The notes beneath the pieces were generated by a model, which was given only the letters and a program-made list of their open reading frames with translations, made no database searches and was not told the DNA's origin. A DNA stretch of 10,000 bases from Treponema sp. (GTDB lineage Bacteria; Spirochaetota; Spirochaetia; Treponematales; Breznakiellaceae): NCBI GenBank assembly GCA_020216655.1, contig JAIWNU010000012.1, positions 1-10,000 on the forward strand, in the 5' to 3' direction. The position numbers and the translations under genes were made by a program. Positions 5,797 through 10,000 of this stretch are shown one piece after another (position 1 is the stretch's first letter; every line of letters begins with the position of its first letter).

Positions 5797-7485
5797 TTAA
5801 AGCAGTTCAGGCCGGTAAACGAGCTTTTCAATTTCATCAATATTATTTTTTAGGATTTCCAATAATTGGGGGTTGAACTGGCCTGAAAGGTTACGTTCAT
5901 CACCATGAAAAATAATAGAGAGGGCTTTCTCTCGGTCATAGGCTTCCTTATAAATCCGGCTGGATCGCAGGGCATCATATACGTCCGCCAGGGCTGTAAT
6001 CTGGGCTTCTATGGGAATTTGATGTTCCCGCAGTCCGAAGGGATAGCCTTTGCCGTCCCACCGTTCATGGTGATACATGGCAATGTTACGGGCCACTTCG
6101 AAAAAGGGCCCTTCCAAAAGCTGGGATGAATAGACCGTGTGCTTTTTGATGAGGTCGAATTCTTCTTTGCTCAGTTTACCTGTTTTTTTAAGGAGCACGG
6201 GGTCGATAAATATTTTACCCACGTCGTGAAGTCCCGCAAAGGATATGATTTCTTCCACTTTTTTGCGCGGCAAGTTCATTTTTCGGGCTAAATATCCGGA
6301 AAGAATTGAAACCCGTGTGTTATGCTGGCCTGTTTCTGGATCGTACTGTTCCACCACCTTTGCCAGTTTAGAGGAGAAATTATAATAGGCCCGTTTCATG
6401 ATTTCCGTATGGATGCGGATCCTGACAAAGCCCCGGGCCAGTTCTGCAAAAGAAAGACACATTCTCCGCGCGAGGGGGGTGAAATTGGTCGGTTTTCCTT
6501 CAGCGATATCGAGCATAAAAAGAATGGTAATTTTTTCATCCACTGGAATCGTAAACAAGATGGTAGATTTAACCGGCTGAAATGATTTTTTAATCACCTT
6601 ATACACTTCTGACGGCATCTTGGCTTGCCACAGGGTATGAATATTGGGCAATTCAATGATGTGCTTTTCTTCTTCCAGAAGGAACCACTGTTTTTTCATT
6701 TTTTTAGACAAAATTGCCTGGATATGGTGCCCGAAGGATGAAATAAAGGTGAGGTTCTCACCCTTAATAAACGCGATACTTCCATAATCAGCCTGATCTA
6801 CCAGACGAAGCAGAACTAAAAGGAGCCGGTTAAAAAAGACCGGAAGCCTTACCGTGCTGTCTCCGAATTGCTGTGAAATCGAAAGGAGCTGCCGGATTTT
6901 TTCCTGCAGGGCAGATATCTCTTCATAGCTGTATATGAGGGATTCATTAATGTTTTGCAATGCAATTTTTTGCTGTGTAAGGCTCTGGTATTTTCCTGCC
7001 AGTTTAACAAAGGCCTCGAATGTCCTTTTGCTTGATGCAGAAAAATGCTGGGTTTTATTGGGGGCGATATCTATAGAAAGAATAATTTGTTCACCCTGAT
7101 CGATAAGATAGGTGCCGGTGAGGGTTTTTTGTACCGTTCCAAAAATAGCGGATGCGATTTTTACAATTTCTTCCGGTGTCGCCTCATTCATGCAGTCTAG
7201 TATAGATGTAATCTCTGTCACCGATGATTGCTGGGAGTTGAACCAGTTGCTGTTAAGTTTGAGATTCAGCAATTGATCTAAACTGTATCCAATAGATGCG
7301 ACAAAGTACCAGCGCTCAGGGTTTTTTATACTTACCGTTCCATGGGTAGCTTCTGGAATAAGTGACAGAGCTACTTCCAATAGACGGTGATAGTACAGTT
7401 CTGGGTCCCAATCATACCAATCCAGCTCCAATAACAAATCGAGGATTGCCTGGGTAGAATTGGCAGATTCGTGTACAACTTCCAT
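5797..7485 (-). CDS. HD-GYP cyclic-di-GMP phosphodiesterase with two GAF-like sensor regions
   Basis: A 562-residue protein. The C-terminal HD-GYP domain (about 370-550) is complete: H388 with E384 four residues before, H420-D421 in LHDVGK, H449, the HHERWDGKGYP block (472-482, with GYP at 480-482) and D501 in ALADVYDAL. With all metal ligands and the GYP motif kept, it should hydrolyse cyclic di-GMP; E384 is at a position where some members hold a third metal. Residues about 12-165 and 205-355 each look like divergent GAF-type domains and resemble each other (THGTVSIKNPERW versus DYGSIAFIKGENL); a predicted coiled-coil joins them (about 165-205). There is no membrane segment, so it senses something in the cytoplasm. 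The ATG is preceded by a weak AGGTC site. The gene is divergent from a chemotaxis receptor and converges with thyX. Confidence 0.92.
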   Translation of the reverse strand: MEVVHESANSTQAILDLLLELDWYDWDPELYYHRLLEVALSLIPEATHGTVSIKNPERWYFVASIGYSLDQLLNLKLNSNWFNSQQSSVTEITSILDCMNEATPEEIVKIASAIFGTVQKTLTGTYLIDQGEQIILSIDIAPNKTQHFSASSKRTFEAFVKLAGKYQSLTQQKIALQNINESLIYSYEEISALQEKIRQLLSISQQFGDSTVRLPVFFNRLLLVLLRLVDQADYGSIAFIKGENLTFISSFGHHIQAILSKKMKKQWFLLEEEKHIIELPNIHTLWQAKMPSEVYKVIKKSFQPVKSTILFTIPVDEKITILFMLDIAEGKPTNFTPLARRMCLSFAELARGFVRIRIHTEIMKRAYYNFSSKLAKVVEQYDPETGQHNTRVSILSGYLARKMNLPRKKVEEIISFAGLHDVGKIFIDPVLLKKTGKLSKEEFDLIKKHTVYSSQLLEGPFFEVARNIAMYHHERWDGKGYPFGLREHQIPIEAQITALADVYDALRSSRIYKEAYDREKALSIIFHGDERNLSGQFNPQLLEILKNNIDEIEKLVYRPELL

Positions 7486-7600
7486 AAATTGACCTACAAT
7501 ACTTTTAGTATATGCTATATTTGAGATTTTTTGGAGAAATTTTAGTTTTAGATCTCGCGTTTATGCTAAAACCAGAGTAAAATGTCTGTGATCATAAAGG

Positions 7601-7729
7601 ATGAAACACTTTGTTACTTCAACAGATCTTCGAACGATTCCAAAAAATCGATTAACAATATCACATAAAGGTAAAAATATCCATGGGTGCTTTTCCCTTG
7701 ACGGTTGCTTGTGTGAAACTTATGCTTAG
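7601..7729 (+). CDS. Possible 42-residue small ORF upstream of the chemotaxis gene
   Basis: An ATG-to-TAG frame of 42 codons starts with MKHFVTSTDLRTIPKN and ends 15 bp before the chemotaxis-receptor ATG. It contains three cysteines (residues 30, 36 and 38, in GCFSLDGCLC) and has no membrane segment. A purine stretch (AAAGG) touches the start codon with no spacer, so it would be a poor ribosome site. The frame length is not far above chance. It could be a small gene, a leader peptide or simply open by accident; I see no family resemblance. Confidence 0.18.
   Translation: MKHFVTSTDLRTIPKNRLTISHKGKNIHGCFSLDGCLCETYA
7698..7726 (+). promoter_or_regulatory. Candidate sigma-70 promoter of the chemotaxis receptor gene
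   Basis: TTGACG (7698-7703) and TATGCT (7721-7726) are 17 bp apart. Transcription would start around 7733, at the ribosome site AAGGAG (7732-7737), leaving a leader of only about 12 nt, which is unusually short. I saw no match to the flagellar sigma-28 consensus in the gap. Confidence 0.4.
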
Positions 7730-7744
7730 AAAAGGAGCATTTCG

Positions 7745-9604
7745 ATGAAAAAGTTGTCAGTAAAACTCATTTTATTTGTTGGTACCAGTGTGGTGCTTAT
7801 TGCCCTTTCTATTGGTGCGACCGCTTCCTTTTTTTTGTTTCGGCTAGCCACGAAAAATGCTCAGCAGCTCGAGACCATGTTAATGGGTAAATATGATGAG
7901 GAAATTCGCTGGCAGACCGAACAGGCCAATTCCATGTTGAATGCCCTGGGCAAACTGAGGGATGAGGGTAAAATAGACCAATCAACGGCGTTTTCCTTGG
8001 CCCAATCCCTTATGAACAGTCTCCGCTACGGAAAAGATGGTTATTTTTGGGCTGATACGGTCGATGGTGTCTGTGTTGGCAACGGCAGTAAACCTGAAAA
8101 TATTGGACGCAATCGTCTCAACGATGTAGATGCCAAGGGTTTTAAGCTTATCGAGGCAATTATCAATGCTGGTAAAAACGGCGGGGGCTATACCGATTAC
8201 TGGTATCCCAAACTCGGTTCAGATACGCCTGAGCCAAAACGGGGGTATAGCCTCCTCAATCCTGCCTTTAAGTGGGTTCTTGGTACGGGCAACTATTATG
8301 ATGATATCCAAAAAGCAGTGGCTGCGCAAAAAGCCCTTACTTTTAAGGAGGTTCAGAGCATCAGCCTGATGATTGTCATTATCATGCTGATTGTTACGGG
8401 ACTTATTTTGTTAGCCGCCGCCGCCGCAAGCCGGCTTATCACCAAACCGATTGTGCTGGTAAGCAATTCCTTAAAGGATATTTCCTGCGGCTCAGGAGAT
8501 TTGACCCAAAAGCTTCCTGTCATTGGCAAAGATGAAATAAGCCAGCTTTCGTATTATTTTAACGAATTTGTCGCAAGTCTTAATAAAACAATGCTCCAGG
8601 CCAAAGAAAGTGCCAGCACGGTGTTGCAGCTTGGCGAAAAGCTCAAGTCAAATGCTGATGCTATGAATAGGTCCACCAGGGATATTCGAGAAAGTCTGGA
8701 TGATATGCATAAGAAAATCGAAGGCCAGACAGACAGCATTAGCGGCACTTCCTCTGCGGTAGAGCAGATTGTGCGGAATATTGAATCACTGGCCTTGCTG
8801 GTAGAAACCCAGGCTGCAAATGTAACCGAATCGTCCGCGTCTATCGAAGAAATGGTTGGGAATATACGTTCGGTGAGCACGAACCTTTCTAAGGCCTCAG
8901 ATCAATTCCGGGAGCTTGTGGAAGCCGCCCGTATAGGGCGCGAAAAACTGGATAGTGTTTCCCAAAGTGCCCAGTCAGCTCAAACCCATTCGGACCACCT
9001 GGTGGAAGCAAACAGCATTATCCAATCTATCGCAAGCCAGACGAACCTGTTAGCCATGAATGCTGCCATAGAAGCAGCCCATGCGGGGGATGCGGGCCGG
9101 GGCTTTACCGTTGTTGCAGAAGAAATACGGAAGCTGGCAGAAAATGCTGCCCAGCAATCTAAGGATATTGCGGGTAATCTAAAGGAAATTAAGCAGACCA
9201 TCGACCTCGTTGTACAAACTTCTTCTGATGCGGGAGAGGCTTTTGGTAATATTGAACAGCTCGTGCATCGGGTGGAGAATCTGGTTCAGGAAATCCAGCA
9301 AGCCATGCAGGAACAGAATACGGGTAACCAGCAGGTTCTGGAGTCTCTTAAAAACATGCAAAATATCACCATGGAAGTAAAAGATGGTTCCCGGGAAATG
9401 AAAGAAGGCTCGAGCCAGATCTTATATGAAATGAAGAACCTTAAGGACTCTAGTCACATGCTGATAGATCAGCTGGATGTGATTTCTAAAAACACCCAAA
9501 CCATTGTTGCGATTACGCAAGAAACAGAGGCCATTTCTGAACAGAATATAGCCGCAAGTCAGACATTGAATGGAATTGTAGGTCAATTCAAGTGTGAGGG
9601 GTGA
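7745..9604 (+). CDS. Methyl-accepting chemotaxis protein with single Cache sensor domain
   Basis: A 619-residue receptor of standard layout. TM1 is at about 7-33 and the periplasmic single-Cache domain at about 40-200, with the family hallmarks RYGKDGYFWADT (94-105) and FKWVLGTGNYYDDI (175-188). TM2 is at about 204-228, then a HAMP region (about 229-282) and a long coiled-coil signalling domain. Its hairpin tip is intact at about 428-465 (SQTNLLAMNAAIEAAHAG, then GRGFTVVAEE), so it should bind CheA and CheW. Such sCache domains often bind small organic acids, but the ligand here is unknown. There is no CheR-docking pentapeptide at the C-terminus, which ends FKCEG. AAGGAG 7 nt before the ATG fixes the start. 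The next gene is a solute symporter, so receptor and transporter might share a substrate; this is inference. Confidence 0.96.
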   Translation: MKKLSVKLILFVGTSVVLIALSIGATASFFLFRLATKNAQQLETMLMGKYDEEIRWQTEQANSMLNALGKLRDEGKIDQSTAFSLAQSLMNSLRYGKDGYFWADTVDGVCVGNGSKPENIGRNRLNDVDAKGFKLIEAIINAGKNGGGYTDYWYPKLGSDTPEPKRGYSLLNPAFKWVLGTGNYYDDIQKAVAAQKALTFKEVQSISLMIVIIMLIVTGLILLAAAAASRLITKPIVLVSNSLKDISCGSGDLTQKLPVIGKDEISQLSYYFNEFVASLNKTMLQAKESASTVLQLGEKLKSNADAMNRSTRDIRESLDDMHKKIEGQTDSISGTSSAVEQIVRNIESLALLVETQAANVTESSASIEEMVGNIRSVSTNLSKASDQFRELVEAARIGREKLDSVSQSAQSAQTHSDHLVEANSIIQSIASQTNLLAMNAAIEAAHAGDAGRGFTVVAEEIRKLAENAAQQSKDIAGNLKEIKQTIDLVVQTSSDAGEAFGNIEQLVHRVENLVQEIQQAMQEQNTGNQQVLESLKNMQNITMEVKDGSREMKEGSSQILYEMKNLKDSSHMLIDQLDVISKNTQTIVAITQETEAISEQNIAASQTLNGIVGQFKCEG

Positions 9605-9652
9605 GGTTTTTTAAAGCTCTCTCTTCTTGATTATTTTTTGTTCTTTTAGTAT

Positions 9653-9672
9653 TTGTCTTAGCGACAATTTTT
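9653..9672 (+). terminator. Weak candidate intrinsic terminator after the chemotaxis receptor gene
   Basis: TTGTC (9653-9657) and GACAA (9663-9667) can form a 5-bp stem with a TTAGC loop, directly followed by five T residues (9668-9672). The stem has only two G-C pairs, so termination would be weak, and read-through into the symporter gene is possible. Confidence 0.35.
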
Positions 9673-9738
9673 AACTCATCAATGTATCTTCATGGTTATG
9701 TCAGGTCTTCGCCATCCCAACCATGGGAAGGGGGACCT

Positions 9739-10000
9739 GTGACCATTGCTTTTTTTATTTTACTGGTTTTTATCGCTGCTAATCTTATTGTGGGCACCCT
9801 GGTGCCCATGCGGGATATTAAAAACAAAGAACAATTTACCCTTGCCGGGCGATCCTTAGGTGGTTTGCTGCTCTTTGCCACTATGGCGGCTACTAATTTT
9901 TCTGCCTTTACCGTCTTTGGTTTGTCCGGGGCGGGTTACCGGATCGGCTGGGCTTATTATCCTGCTATGGCTTTTGGGACCGGTTTTATGGCCCTCTCTT
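9739..10000 (+). CDS. Sodium:solute symporter (SSS/SLC5 family), N-terminal part
   Basis: The first 87 residues of a membrane transporter that continues beyond the window. A hydrophobic first helix (about residues 2-22) is followed by EQFTLAGRSLGG (31-42), the typical SSS motif before the second helix, and then by ATMAATNFSAFTVFGLSGAG (47-66) and GWAYYPA, the unwound-helix region that lines the Na+ and substrate site in this LeuT-fold family. The substrate cannot be told from this part. The likely start is GTG 9739, supported by the AAGGGGG run at 9728-9734; ATG 9682 is in frame with no stop between but has no ribosome site and would add a non-hydrophobic 19-residue extension. The gene lies 134 bp after the chemotaxis receptor with at most a weak terminator between them. 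Confidence 0.88.
   Translation, partial: MTIAFFILLVFIAANLIVGTLVPMRDIKNKEQFTLAGRSLGGLLLFATMAATNFSAFTVFGLSGAGYRIGWAYYPAMAFGTGFMALS
9791..9808 (+). repeat. 18-bp perfect dyad inside the start of the symporter gene
   Basis: TGGGCACC (9791-9798) and GGTGCCCA (9801-9808) are exact inverted copies around CT. The dyad covers codons 18-24 of the symporter (VGTLVPM), about 52 nt after its start codon. The two-base gap forces a slightly larger loop in RNA. It could be an operator-like site or an mRNA hairpin, or simply coding sequence. Confidence 0.6.

Noticed and set aside
9682..9738. ATG 9682 as the symporter start
   Set aside because: It is in frame but has no ribosome site, and it adds a polar stretch before the first membrane helix; GTG 9739 has a strong AAGGGGG site.
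1..10000. tRNA or rRNA genes, CRISPR arrays, insertion sequences, prophage or defence genes
   Set aside because: I looked on both strands and saw no cloverleaf, regular spacer-repeat array, transposase or integrase motif; nearly all the DNA is accounted for by ordinary genes.

Overview
The window looks like chromosomal DNA of a spirochaete, most likely from the Treponema/Spirochaeta group and probably free-living or gut-associated. This is inferred from gene content and from the general look of the proteins: a bactofilin, a YaaR-type DUF327 protein and a RicT/PSP1 protein in one operon, ThyX instead of ThyA, and HD-GYP and Cache-MCP signalling genes. No 16S or other decisive marker is present. 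All protein-coding genes have ordinary Shine-Dalgarno sites. There is no sign of phage, insertion sequences, CRISPR or recently acquired DNA.

Layout. Positions 1-2056 (+) hold a co-directional, tightly packed cluster: the end of an M23 (LytM) peptidase, a bactofilin, a DUF327/YaaR protein and a RicT/YaaT (PSP1) protein with its two cysteine clusters. Positions 2053-4825 (-) hold a two-gene unit, a GH42 beta-galactosidase followed by a class I SAM methyltransferase whose ribosome site lies inside the end of the galactosidase gene. Its 3' end overlaps that of ricT by 4 bp. A short divergent promoter region (4826-4910) separates this unit from thyX (4911-5753, +). thyX converges on an HD-GYP cyclic-di-GMP phosphodiesterase gene (5797-7485, -). 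A 259-bp divergent gap follows, then a Cache-domain methyl-accepting chemotaxis protein (7745-9604, +). The first 87 residues of a sodium:solute symporter (from 9739, +) run off the right edge.

How the genes fit together. The left cluster combines cell-wall hydrolysis (M23), a cytoskeletal polymer (bactofilin) and two proteins whose relatives are also near neighbours in Bacillus (yaaR, yaaT/ricT), so it may link cell shape with RNA-processing control. The middle is metabolic: galactoside hydrolysis, an unassigned methyl transfer, and flavin-dependent dTMP synthesis. The right is sensory: c-di-GMP breakdown and chemotaxis, followed by a transporter.

Most of the window is ordinary housekeeping and signalling DNA. 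I found no clear candidate for an undescribed system. The points worth a second look are the composition of the left operon, the GH42-methyltransferase coupling, the overlapping divergent promoters, a three-copy 11-bp repeat across the thyX stop codon, and a 42-codon open frame just upstream of the chemotaxis gene.
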